A stretch of 62,815 nt of DNA from Methylobacterium sp. BTF04 (GTDB lineage: Bacteria; Pseudomonadota; Alphaproteobacteria; Rhizobiales; Beijerinckiaceae), in assembly GCF_010692745.1 (NCBI RefSeq), contig NZ_JAAHTB010000026.1, forward strand, positions 1 to 62,815, read 5' to 3'. Shown piece by piece: positions 49,648 through 57,299 of this stretch (position 1 is the first letter of the stretch; each line of letters opens with the position of its first letter). A model generated the notes under the pieces. That model was not told the DNA's origin. It searched no databases and saw only the letters and a program-made list of their open reading frames with translations. Position numbers and translations under genes: made by a program.

Positions 49648-52005
49648 TCAAGCCTCCGCCATAGCAACGAGCTCGCGGGCGAACGCTCTCATCTCGTCGG
49701 GGTCGTCGTTCTCAACGATCGCTCGCGCGAGCATCTGAGCGCGCACCTCGCGGTCATCGCCCATCGTATCAACTCGCTGCCTTGCTTCGCGCTGGCAGGC
49801 GCCGATGACGTCTGCCAGCGGCCCCTCTGCAAGACGGATTAGGACGGCTCCAGATTCGCTGGCGTCACCGTCCGGTTGTTGCGAACGAGGCTGAGCCGCA
49901 AATCCGTAGCAAACGCTTGTCAGTATCTCGAAGCTATTGCAAAGCGCATCCAGCGTCCGAATTGGCATGGCTGTCAGATCAAGACCGACAAGTAGCCCTC
50001 GATCAGACGTCGCTTCCGCTGCCAGTAACTCGATATGATCCGCGGACTGCGCTGGTGGCACGATTGGCATGAGGGACAGGACGGCGTCGCATATCGCGCC
50101 GAGGGCTCGGACGCCCTCGGCGGTTTCATCATCGACGGCATTGTCGATCACGGCCCGGGGCATGTACCCAGCCCAGGCAATGAGCCCGGCAAGGGTCGTT
50201 GGGCGAGCCGCAAAGAGCGAGCCATACGCATCTTGATCGCGCTCTAGCGGGCCCCTCTCATCAGCCTGCGCGCGAGCGTACTCGGGCGTGCCACCTCGCG
50301 CTTCGCTTGCGACCTCCATGTACGGAAGCCATTCGGCATGGGCTTGGCGATGCCTTTCGATTAGGGCCAGGATCGGATCCGGCAGCGTATCGCCAGCCAC
50401 ACGCGGCGAAACGGGCCCACTACCAACGGTATTGTCCCTCGCAGCTTCGAACACCCGATCGGGGCGAAATGCCAAGTCGTGGAGGGCATCGATTCGATGG
50501 GCTCGGCGCAACTCGTCGTACAACGCGCCGTTTGCGTCCTGATCTGCAACGGCACCGGCGTTGAACAGCCGCGCGACTTCCCCGCGTGCTATGCTGTTCA
50601 TGCGCTGCGCCATGGACGCAATCCAGTGGGCCACTGGGGCCCGATGAGCCTTGCCGGCTGCGTCCTCGTAATAGACCGTGCCGTCCTTCATGAGTGTTTC
50701 GGTCGGAATCGCAATTTCAGGGTTCGCAGCGCGCTCCAACTCAGCGACCCGATGCCAGCGCCGCAGTTGGTCCAACCAGCCGGCCGGGGCATGCTCGGGC
50801 ACCCCGCTCATCGACGCCCTGCGGGCGACCTCACCCAACGCGATTCCGTGCAATCGCTCGGCTTCCAATCGCAGGCCTTCTCGAATGTTGATGAAGCCGG
50901 TCGGATTGATCGCCGGATAGGCCATGAAGCCGTCAGGAGCAGCGTTCCAATCGATCTCCTCTGTGATCGCTTTCGTCGTCGCAGCACTCTCCATCTCGAA
51001 AGGAATGGCTTCGGCCGCGCTTAGCCCCTTCGATGAAATGAGAAACTCGACGCTGTCGGCGATCTCTGTGAGCGCGATTTCGTGGCTTTCAGGGGAAATA
51101 CCACCCCGCCACGTCGGACGCTTCCATAGATCGGGTTCGTTGATCTTGAGGACGCGAACTTTGAGGGCGATCCCATCCAGCGTGCTGGCCGACGCCCGGT
51201 AGACCTTCTTGGCGAGAACTTCGCGCGCATCTAATGCGACCTCGCTTGCAGCCTCCAGATCATCCAGGGCGAGTTCCTCGGCGAGGGCCTCACGCCTCGC
51301 ATCGCGGGCCTCGACAGGCTTCATAAGTGCCTCGAGTTGATCCTGCCGCAGGTTGTCGATCACGGCAGCGTCGGACGCCGAAACGGCCGCAAAACGATTT
51401 GAGAGAACGCTCCGGAGATAGGTCCCATGCCAGTAGATCCCATTCGGCGCCGGACGCAGCAGGAGATGCTGTTCGGCCTCGTCATAGGGCGCTTCACGTC
51501 GGGCGAACTCGGCCCTCGCCGCGGTTTCTCTGGCGTAGGCGCTCACGTACGTCGCGTGTGCGGCCAGATATTCCTGCTCCAGGTCGATGAGACGCCCGTC
51601 GGGATGCGGAAAGGCTTTGGCTTCCGGAAAGGATTCGCCGCCATCACCTACGCCGAGGTCGCGATCCTTCGACCAGTCGCAACCAATAAGTTCAAGGACG
51701 GCCACCGCACGCGATGAAGCGGCAGGTGCGTCCTTACGATGGTAGTCGAACCCGGAATTGTCGCCGGCAATGAAGGTCGCCGCCCTCCAACCGAGGTGCG
51801 GGTACAGCTCCTTGCAGACGAACTGGCGCTCCATGTAGAGCCAGGACGCATAGGCGATCAGCGCGTGTCGCTCGGGCGCTTCGGGAGCCGGCCGGGTGAG
51901 GAGACTGGTGACGGCCGCATCCAGCTTACGGCCCTCGGCATCATCGTCACGCACGTTCTGCGCTGCAGACACGGGGGCGCTATCAAGGCGGGTGCCCTGC
52001 TCCAT
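49648..52005 (-). CDS. Large modular prophage protein of unknown function
   Basis: 785 residues, the largest gene of the leftward operon. No catalytic motif is visible. Two neighbouring segments are related: IALGEVARRAS near 392, followed by LDQLRRWHRVAELERAANPE, and IARGEVARLFN near 460, followed by LYDELRRAHRIDALHDLAFR, sharing I-A-x-G-E-V-A-R and L-R-R-x-H-R. A later module (ILALIERHRQAHAEWLPYME, then LFAARPTTLAGLIAWAGYM) resembles a repeat of alphaproteobacterial hypothetical proteins. No signal or membrane segments. Role unknown. Confidence 0.75.
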   Translation of the reverse strand: MEQGTRLDSAPVSAAQNVRDDDAEGRKLDAAVTSLLTRPAPEAPERHALIAYASWLYMERQFVCKELYPHLGWRAATFIAGDNSGFDYHRKDAPAASSRAVAVLELIGCDWSKDRDLGVGDGGESFPEAKAFPHPDGRLIDLEQEYLAAHATYVSAYARETAARAEFARREAPYDEAEQHLLLRPAPNGIYWHGTYLRSVLSNRFAAVSASDAAVIDNLRQDQLEALMKPVEARDARREALAEELALDDLEAASEVALDAREVLAKKVYRASASTLDGIALKVRVLKINEPDLWKRPTWRGGISPESHEIALTEIADSVEFLISSKGLSAAEAIPFEMESAATTKAITEEIDWNAAPDGFMAYPAINPTGFINIREGLRLEAERLHGIALGEVARRASMSGVPEHAPAGWLDQLRRWHRVAELERAANPEIAIPTETLMKDGTVYYEDAAGKAHRAPVAHWIASMAQRMNSIARGEVARLFNAGAVADQDANGALYDELRRAHRIDALHDLAFRPDRVFEAARDNTVGSGPVSPRVAGDTLPDPILALIERHRQAHAEWLPYMEVASEARGGTPEYARAQADERGPLERDQDAYGSLFAARPTTLAGLIAWAGYMPRAVIDNAVDDETAEGVRALGAICDAVLSLMPIVPPAQSADHIELLAAEATSDRGLLVGLDLTAMPIRTLDALCNSFEILTSVCYGFAAQPRSQQPDGDASESGAVLIRLAEGPLADVIGACQREARQRVDTMGDDREVRAQMLARAIVENDDPDEMRAFARELVAMAEA

Positions 52006-52104
52006 GGTTTCAGTTCCTTCGGTTCGGGAAAGGCCCTCGCTGCTGTTTCAGCACCGGCGGGGGCCGCTTGTGTCGGGTGGCGCTCCGCGCGCACCCGAAA
52101 CCTC

Positions 52105-52461
52105 TCAGATGTCGTCGTCTTCGGGATCGCCGCAGGGTTCGCCGTGAAGGCAGACCGTCATGGTCCGCGAGGCGGTCAGGCGCGTTTCCGCTGCCAGGGT
52201 GATAGTCCCGGTCTCCACGTCGTGGGTATTCGACGTGTAGAGGCCGCTGCGGACCATCAGGAACAGGGTGGTGTTGATCTCAGCCCCGCAAGCCTCCTCG
52301 GGCAGGTCGAGCCAACCCTGAAGATGACGGAAGAGGGCGAAGGGACAGATAGGCCCGGCGACATGCGCCGTGTGCCGGATCGCTTCAGCCAGGAGGGCGC
52401 TGCGCCAATCGGGCTGGCCGATGTCGGCGTGGCTCAGCGAGACGGTTCCGTACGGCGGCAT
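52105..52461 (-). CDS. Hypothetical prophage protein
   Basis: 118 residues, not recognised. It begins MPPYGTVSLSHADIGQPDWR, with a helical middle (ALFRHLQGWLDLPEEACGAE) and a strand-rich C-terminal half ending GEPCGDPEDDDI. It follows the 29-residue peptide gene by only three bases, and the next gene is 99 bp on. Confidence 0.65.
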   Translation of the reverse strand: MPPYGTVSLSHADIGQPDWRSALLAEAIRHTAHVAGPICPFALFRHLQGWLDLPEEACGAEINTTLFLMVRSGLYTSNTHDVETGTITLAAETRLTASRTMTVCLHGEPCGDPEDDDI

Positions 52462-52464
52462 TGC

Positions 52465-52554
52465 TCAGCCCTCCACACGGAGAGCGAGATGGCCGACGAG
52501 CCAGATGCCAGCAAGGGTGATGAGCGGGAGGAAGGGCAAGGCGTTGAGCAACAC
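52465..52554 (-). CDS. 29-residue single-pass membrane peptide
   Basis: GTG at 52554 with GGAG seven bases upstream encodes a peptide that is one membrane helix (LPFLPLITLAGIWLVGHLAL) with a short charged tail. It is the first gene after the leftward promoter/operator and stops just before the 118-residue gene. Small hydrophobic peptides at this position occur in phages; whether it is a toxin, exclusion factor or chance frame is unknown. Confidence 0.45.
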   Translation of the reverse strand: MLLNALPFLPLITLAGIWLVGHLALRVEG

Positions 52555-52597
52555 GGGCGGGCTCCATCGCTAGAGGCGATGAGGCAATGCTAGATAT

Positions 52598-52617
52598 GCT
52601 TGCGTCATAACGCAAGC
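52598..52617. promoter_or_regulatory. Leftward operator (perfect inverted repeat)
   Basis: GCTTGCG-TCATAA-CGCAAGC, with a 16-bp core TTGC-N8-GCAA at 52600-52615. On the minus strand TTGCGT and TAGCAT boxes 17 bp apart overlap it, giving a leftward promoter that drives the operon beginning at 52554. The same core appears at 53434. Confidence 0.65.
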
Positions 52618-52631
52618 GTTCCTTGCGGAAT

Positions 52632-53384
52632 TTATCTCGGGTCGGCAGGCCATGCCTTATGAATAGATGCAACCGTATTGAGTGGGATAGCAAAACGTTC
52701 TTCAGGGTTAAGCTGCCTTAAGACCACCGAAGAACCTGAGTACGACTCCAGTATACCAAAATAACACGGCAGCAGAAGGGCACCGGATGGACGCTTCCCA
52801 GGTTCATACGCTCTGTTAAATAGTGTATTTATAACTACATAATCACCAACAGACGCAACACCCTCGGAACTTACCGAGAATGCCGTGCCACTGGAAAATA
52901 CAGGTTCCATTACTTTTGTTATTTGAGCGACTAAATACAAACTATTATCATTAGGCGTACGATCAGTTCTCTCCGCATTAAGCAAAGGAACTTCAGAAAT
53001 CTGCACGTTACCTTCTTTTTGAAATTCAGTTTTTTCTACCATCATATAAACTGGTATAATACCTTTTTTTATAAAATAATCCTTACTATATAAGTTTGGC
53101 TCACCGCCTGATACTATGTCGGCTTTTGAGCCAAACTGCTCCATTTTCTGTGGCTTTTCTTCACTGACAAAAGAAAGAGTTACAAGCTTGCCTTCTGTCG
53201 CAGCTAGAAGATCAATTCCTAACGCAGTACACACGGCTTTCAAATTAGTGAATGAAATTGGTTCGTCGTTCTCCCATAGACCGACCGCAGCCCGAGTGAC
53301 CCCAATTTTTTCGGCTACTTGCTGCTGGGTGAGCCGCAAGGCCTTGCGTGCGCTTCTGAGCGCATCTCCACGTGAGCTTTCCAT
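52632..53384 (-). CDS. CI-like phage repressor (XRE + S24-like)
   Basis: 250 residues. An XRE HTH occupies 10-60 (KALRLTQQQVAEKIGVTRAA, then VGLWENDEPIS). The C-terminal part has the S24/LexA-like pattern VMEPVFSSG, VGDYVVIN and a tail of strands, but I cannot fix the catalytic Ser/Lys pair, so self-cleavage is unsure. The gene is distinctly AT-rich against its neighbours, with rarely used A/T-ending codons, suggesting recent transfer. The start at 53384 is chosen. It diverges from the Cro-like gene. Confidence 0.82.
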   Translation of the reverse strand: MESSRGDALRSARKALRLTQQQVAEKIGVTRAAVGLWENDEPISFTNLKAVCTALGIDLLAATEGKLVTLSFVSEEKPQKMEQFGSKADIVSGGEPNLYSKDYFIKKGIIPVYMMVEKTEFQKEGNVQISEVPLLNAERTDRTPNDNSLYLVAQITKVMEPVFSSGTAFSVSSEGVASVGDYVVINTLFNRAYEPGKRPSGALLLPCYFGILESYSGSSVVLRQLNPEERFAIPLNTVASIHKAWPADPR

Positions 53385-53433
53385 GGGATGCAAAGTGCCA
53401 TCGGATGGGGATGTGTCGCTACGCAAGAGTAGC

Positions 53434-53449
53434 TTGCATTACCGCGCAA
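53434..53449. promoter_or_regulatory. Switch operator between repressor and Cro-like gene
   Basis: TTGC-ATTACCGC-GCAA, the same 16-bp geometry as the site at 52600. It is flanked by further half-sites (ACGCAAG at 53421-53427 and ACTTGCA at 53464-53470). It sits in the 85-bp divergent gap, where repressor and Cro should compete. Confidence 0.6.
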
Positions 53450-53469
53450 GACGCGCTAGAAAAACTTGC

Positions 53470-53709
53470 ATGATTGACGATCCGCTTCAGTTGGCTTGCG
53501 AGAGAGCCGGTGGCCGCAGGGCGCTTGCTGCCGCTATTGGCGTCACTCGCCAAGCAATAGAACAATGGCGAAGGATACCCGCTGAACGCGTCTTGAAAGT
53601 CGAGGCCGCGAGCGGAATTTCTCGTCACATCCTGCGGCCCGATATCTTCGATAGCGCAACACCTGCTCAATCAACACCATCCGAAACGCTTGTGGAGGCG
53701 CGCCTTTAA
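53470..53709 (+). CDS. Cro/YdaS-like HTH protein
   Basis: 79 residues. The YdaS-type pattern is clear: QLACERAGGRRALAAAIGVT, then RQAIEQWRRIPAERVLKVEA and GISRHILRPDIFD. Such proteins act as the Cro of phage switches. The start at 53470 overlaps a half-operator; the long open frame upstream lies inside the repressor on the other strand. It diverges from the CI-like gene. Confidence 0.85.
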   Translation: MIDDPLQLACERAGGRRALAAAIGVTRQAIEQWRRIPAERVLKVEAASGISRHILRPDIFDSATPAQSTPSETLVEARL

Positions 53710-53717
53710 TGCGCGCC

Positions 53718-53831
53718 TCACATTCCCATTCGCATCAGCGACCCACCGATCGCGCCCAGCATCGCAACGGCCTGACCGCCGCCCGGTGTGCGGGCCTGGT
53801 CGTCGAGCCGATTGGTCAACCCCTGAAGCAC
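53718..53831 (-). pseudogene. Truncated copy of a small prophage ORF
   Basis: On the minus strand an open stretch reads LTNRLDDQARTPGGGQAVAM, ending GGSLMRMGM. This is clearly related to the C-terminus of the ORF at 54447-54683 (LANRLDDQARTPGAG, then LMRMEH). Only non-ATG starts (GTG at 53831) are available, and an in-frame stop lies upstream, so it is probably a relic, though a short gene is possible. Confidence 0.4.
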
Positions 53832-53911
53832 GCCGCGCCGGGCGCTGACAGCCAGATCTACACCGGGGAGTGTTCACCCAAGATCGCTCCCAGCACCAAA
53901 ACGATCGTCCA

Positions 53912-54061
53912 TCAGGACCAAACCCGAAGCACGATCAACAGCCCAACCGGGACGACGAACATCAAGCCGATCGCCCAGTGGATATCGTTCCGCGCGCTTT
54001 TGATCTCGCTCTCCAAAGCCTCGATGCGCGCTTCCAGCGCTCGAAACCTCGCTTCGTCCAT
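53912..54061 (-). CDS. Small coiled-coil membrane protein
   Basis: 49 residues. A helix likely to form a coiled coil (RFRALEARIEALESEIKSAR) leads to a membrane segment (AIGLMFVVPVGLLIVL). The layout resembles XhlA-like phage proteins, though it sits in the early region. The start at 54061 begins MDEARF; a longer frame to 54178 is not convincing. Confidence 0.55.
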   Translation of the reverse strand: MDEARFRALEARIEALESEIKSARNDIHWAIGLMFVVPVGLLIVLRVWS

Positions 54062-54137
54062 TCCCGGCTTCCTTGGTTCGGTTCGTACCCTTGATGGTGG
54101 GGCGACGAGGCCGGCACTGTCCAGCGGCGCGCCCGGT

Positions 54138-54392
54138 CTATCCCGGATCGATCCGCCACGCCTTCGTCTGATCCGCAAGGGCGGCGAACGCCCGATGCAG
54201 TTCGCTCATGGCGAGCGGCACGATCTCCGTGGTCGTCACCGCCTCGGCATTCAGGCTGACGGTGATGTGCACGATGGTGCTCGCTCTCATGCAGTCGAAC
54301 ATGACGTCGTAGGCGGTGTCGCCGAGGGCGGGCCCAAGCGTGCGCTCGATGCCGTCCAGTTCGACGTCGAACAGATCTTCCTCGGTGGTCAT
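54138..54392 (-). CDS. Hypothetical prophage protein
   Basis: 84 acidic residues, MTTEEDLFDVELDGIERTL, then strands (IVHITVSLNAEAVTTTEIVP) and a helix. It starts at 54392 with GAGGAGATC, an excellent ribosome site, which supports expression. Function not recognised. Confidence 0.65.
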   Translation of the reverse strand: MTTEEDLFDVELDGIERTLGPALGDTAYDVMFDCMRASTIVHITVSLNAEAVTTTEIVPLAMSELHRAFAALADQTKAWRIDPG

Positions 54393-54446
54393 GGCGATCT
54401 CCTCGCATGTGGGGTGGATTCGTCGGATGGGCATGGCCGGCCCGTC

Positions 54447-54683
54447 TCAGTGCTCCATCCGCATCAGCGCGATGGCGATAGCGCCCAGCAGCGCCGCCGC
54501 CGGCCCGGCGCCCGGCGTGCGGGCCTGATCGTCGAGGCGGTTCGCCAGCCTCTCCCGCACGGCGGGTCGATCCACCGCCGGCAGCACCGCGATCAGGTCG
54601 ACGCACAGCACTGCCAGGGCATCGCCCAGGGTGGGCACGGCGCCCCGCTCGCCACCGCCCCCGGACGGAGGTAGCCCCGCCAT
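54447..54683 (-). CDS. Small prophage protein with a paralogous relic nearby
   Basis: 78 residues, helical (LGDALAVLCVDLIAVLPAVD, then NRLDDQARTPGAGPAAALLG). The C-terminus matches the relic at 53718-53831, which argues that this strand is coding. Its ATG at 54683 overlaps the ATG of the rightward HTH gene at 54682 (shared bases on opposite strands). Function unknown. Confidence 0.5.
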   Translation of the reverse strand: MAGLPPSGGGGERGAVPTLGDALAVLCVDLIAVLPAVDRPAVRERLANRLDDQARTPGAGPAAALLGAIAIALMRMEH

Positions 54684-54906
54684 GCTGCTCAAGGACTGGA
54701 TGCGCCGTGAAGCGCTCACCGATTCCGAGATGGCCGAGCGCATCGGCGACATCTCCGTGTTCGGCGTCCGCAAGCTACGGTTTCGTGCGCGCGGCCCATC
54801 CATCCGGGTCGCGGCTCGTATCGAAGAGATCTCCGGCGGGATGGTCCGCGCCTCCGACATGGAGCCGGCGAAGGCCCGCGCTTCCTCCGCGGAGGCCTGC
54901 CTGTGA
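54682..54906 (+). CDS. Cro/XRE-like small HTH protein
   Basis: 74 residues. LKDWMRREALTDSEMAERIG, then ARIEEISGGMV matches the pattern of phage Cro/CII-like regulators (W-x-R-x-E-x-L-x(3)-E-x-A-x-R-I-G ... A-R-I-x-E-x-S/T-G-G). The helix between the two is atypical (DISVFGVRKLRFRARG), so DNA binding may be altered. It starts the rightward early region after cro. Confidence 0.65.
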   Translation: MLLKDWMRREALTDSEMAERIGDISVFGVRKLRFRARGPSIRVAARIEEISGGMVRASDMEPAKARASSAEACL

Positions 54907-55066
54907 CCTCCGCCCATACTTTCCCCAGCGCCATCGACCGTCCGTTCGCTCTCGCCCGCCAAGACGTTGCGGCCGGTCCGATCGATGTCGCTGTTCCTGC
55001 CTGTAACCCGCACCTGTCGGTCTCCTCTCTGGTGGCGATTGCAATCGACCACAGGAGGCACCCGAG

Positions 55067-55495
55067 ATGTTGGGCAAGTCACCCGAGCCCGTGGGTAAAT
55101 CACCCAAGGGCCGTGAGGCCGTCGTGATGACCGCAAGAGCCGAAGCGCGCACCCTCGTCGAAACGATCGCCGGCCCGTTGCGGCTCGGTGAGAACGTGAA
55201 GGGGGCGCTCTCGCGTGTCGCGCGGGCGACCGGCCTCAACGATCGCCGCGTGCGGGGCATCTGGCACAGCGAAGCCCGGTCGATCCGCTCGGACGAGATG
55301 GATCGCCTCAGAAGAGCAGCGCGCGACGCTCGCGCCACGGAGCAAGCACGCGATGAGTTCAGGGCCGTCATCTCGCAACTCACCGCCTGCGACGCGGCCC
55401 TGGGCCTTCAGGGCCCGGACCTGGATCGCTCGGTCGATCTTGCGCTGGGCCTCGGGCCTGGCGGTGACGATCGCCCCGTGGATCAAGGATCCTGA
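55067..55495 (+). CDS. Putative HTH prophage protein
   Basis: 142 residues. After a short basic leader, GENVKGALSRVARATGLNDR, then RVRGIWHSEARSIRSDEMDR looks like a small helix-turn-helix found in Rhizobiales prophages. The tail is acidic. It starts at 55067 with AGGAGGCACC, a strong ribosome site. An alternative Met at 55127 would remove 20 residues. Confidence 0.65.
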   Translation: MLGKSPEPVGKSPKGREAVVMTARAEARTLVETIAGPLRLGENVKGALSRVARATGLNDRRVRGIWHSEARSIRSDEMDRLRRAARDARATEQARDEFRAVISQLTACDAALGLQGPDLDRSVDLALGLGPGGDDRPVDQGS

Positions 55496-55677
55496 GCCGT
55501 GATCCCGCTGACCCACGCCCAGCCGCCGCCCTGACGGGGCCGTAGCGAACAACCGCCGCCCTCCTCCTCCCGCCCGAACACGGCGCTCCCGAACCTCGGA
55601 GCTTTGGCCGATGCCCCCTGCTGTCCTTCGTAGCTCGCCCCTTCCACCCGTTTGGCACCGATCGATGAGGCCCAGCC

Positions 55678-55899
55678 ATGGGCGTCGTTGACCTCGATCT
55701 CTTTCGTGAGCGGCGCGAGCAGGAAGTCTGGCAGCGCTATCTCGATGCGCGCAACGCAGCCGAGAAGACCGGAGACATCAACCACGGCATCGCCGCCGGC
55801 CGCGCGTGGCGAGAGTGGCTGACACTGTTCCAATCGGCTGACCAGAACGAGGCAGACCGGCAGTTCGATCGGGTCATGGCGATGAAGCGGCGCGGATGA
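55678..55899 (+). CDS. Small hypothetical prophage protein
   Basis: 73 residues, charged helical (LFRERREQEVWQRYLDARNA, then AAGRAWREWLTLFQSADQNE), no recognised family. Its stop overlaps the start of the helicase gene by 4 bases (ATGA), so it is coupled to replication genes. A 182-bp gap before it carries no evident gene. Confidence 0.6.
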   Translation: MGVVDLDLFRERREQEVWQRYLDARNAAEKTGDINHGIAAGRAWREWLTLFQSADQNEADRQFDRVMAMKRRG

Positions 55900-57299
55900 C
55901 GGGCGAAACGAAGCAGCAGGTGCCGCACGCGCTGGAGGCGGAGCAAGCTCTTCTGGGCGCGATTCTCCATTCCAATGGTGCGATCGATCGGGCGCGCGAG
56001 TACGTCAAGGCGGAGGATTTCTACGAAGAAGTTCACCGACATCTCTTCGAGGTGATGTGCCAGCGCCGCGATGCCGGCGAGGCCATCGACCTCGGGCTGA
56101 TGAAAGCCATCCTCGGCAACGCCGACCTCGGCGGCATTACGGTCGGCTCATACGTTGGTCGACTGGTCACTGGCGCCACGACTATCAGCGGGGCTCCCGA
56201 TTACGCGCGCCTGATCGCTCAATCCGCACAGATGCGCCTCGTTCTGGCGACGGCCGAAGCCGCCGTTGCCGCCATGTCGGTCGATAGCGTCATGAGCCCT
56301 GCCGCCTATGCGGCGCAGATGATCGAGGTCCTGGACGAGGTCGCGAGCGCCGGCCTGAGCCAAAGCGTCAAGCGAACCACCCTCGGCACAAGCGTAGAAC
56401 GCGTCATGGCCCGTGTGAGGCACCTGCGAACGACCAACGAAGACCACGGCGTGACGTTTGGGATCCCGAGCCTCGACCGGGCCACGCTCGGCATGGGCGA
56501 ATCACAATTCATCGTCCTGGCCGGTCGGCCTGCCATGGGCAAGACCGCCGCAGCCTTGCACTTCGCCATCGCGGCGGCGCGGAGGGCCGGTCCCGTCGGG
56601 TTCATGTCCCTAGAGATGAACGACGTCGAGCTCGGACAGCGCGTCCTCTCGGCCGTGGCCTATGACCCGCGGGAATACGACCAGATCAGCTACCGTTCCA
56701 TCGCCCAAGCCCGCGACCTGACGGACGATGCCCTGCGGCGCCTCTACTTCGCCGAGCGCGAGGCGGCGCGTATCCCGATCTGGATCGAGCCACAGCCGGG
56801 GGTCACGCTATCCCAGATCGCTGCTCGAAGCCGCCAAATGGCCCTGCGGGCCGAACGCCAAGGCAAACGGCTGGCCGCCATCATCGTGGACCACATGGGC
56901 CTCGTTCGACCCTCAGGGCGCTACGCCGGCAATCGCGTTCAGGAAATGACGGAGATTTCCGGCGGCTTGAAGGGGCTCGCCAAGGAGCTTGCAATCCCGG
57001 TGGTCGGCCTGTGTCAGCTGAGCCGTGCCGTGGAGACCCGCGAAGACAAGCGGCCCATCCTGTCCGATCTCAGGGACAGTGGCTCCATTGAGCAGGATGC
57101 CGATGTCGTCCTCGGATTGTTCCGCGAGGCGTACTACCTCGAGCGCAAACCCGATTTGAAGGACGATGAGGCCGATCGCTTGGCCCGGCGGCGCAACGTC
57201 CTCGAGATCGAGATCCTCAAGCAGAGGTCTGGCCCCACGATCCGGATCGACTGCTTCTGCGACGTCGCCTGCAACGTACTAGCGGAGATGGCGACATGA
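55896..57299 (+). CDS. DnaB-like replicative helicase of the prophage
   Basis: 467 residues. The DnaB N-terminal domain (VPHALEAEQALLGAILHS, then FYEEVHRHLFEVM) is followed by the RecA-type motor with Walker A GRPAMGKTAAALH (near 210), Walker B IIVDHMGLV and C-terminal motifs LCQLSRAVETRE and DLRDSGSIEQDADVVL. It should unwind the phage origin, as a self-supplied DnaB. It is coupled to the initiator gene by ATGA overlap. Confidence 0.92.
   Translation: MTGETKQQVPHALEAEQALLGAILHSNGAIDRAREYVKAEDFYEEVHRHLFEVMCQRRDAGEAIDLGLMKAILGNADLGGITVGSYVGRLVTGATTISGAPDYARLIAQSAQMRLVLATAEAAVAAMSVDSVMSPAAYAAQMIEVLDEVASAGLSQSVKRTTLGTSVERVMARVRHLRTTNEDHGVTFGIPSLDRATLGMGESQFIVLAGRPAMGKTAAALHFAIAAARRAGPVGFMSLEMNDVELGQRVLSAVAYDPREYDQISYRSIAQARDLTDDALRRLYFAEREAARIPIWIEPQPGVTLSQIAARSRQMALRAERQGKRLAAIIVDHMGLVRPSGRYAGNRVQEMTEISGGLKGLAKELAIPVVGLCQLSRAVETREDKRPILSDLRDSGSIEQDADVVLGLFREAYYLERKPDLKDDEADRLARRRNVLEIEILKQRSGPTIRIDCFCDVACNVLAEMAT

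Noticed and set aside
54903..55127. 74-residue GTG-started ORF after the small HTH gene
   Set aside because: It would overlap both neighbours (by 4 and 61 bp), is low in complexity and has no ribosome site of its own.
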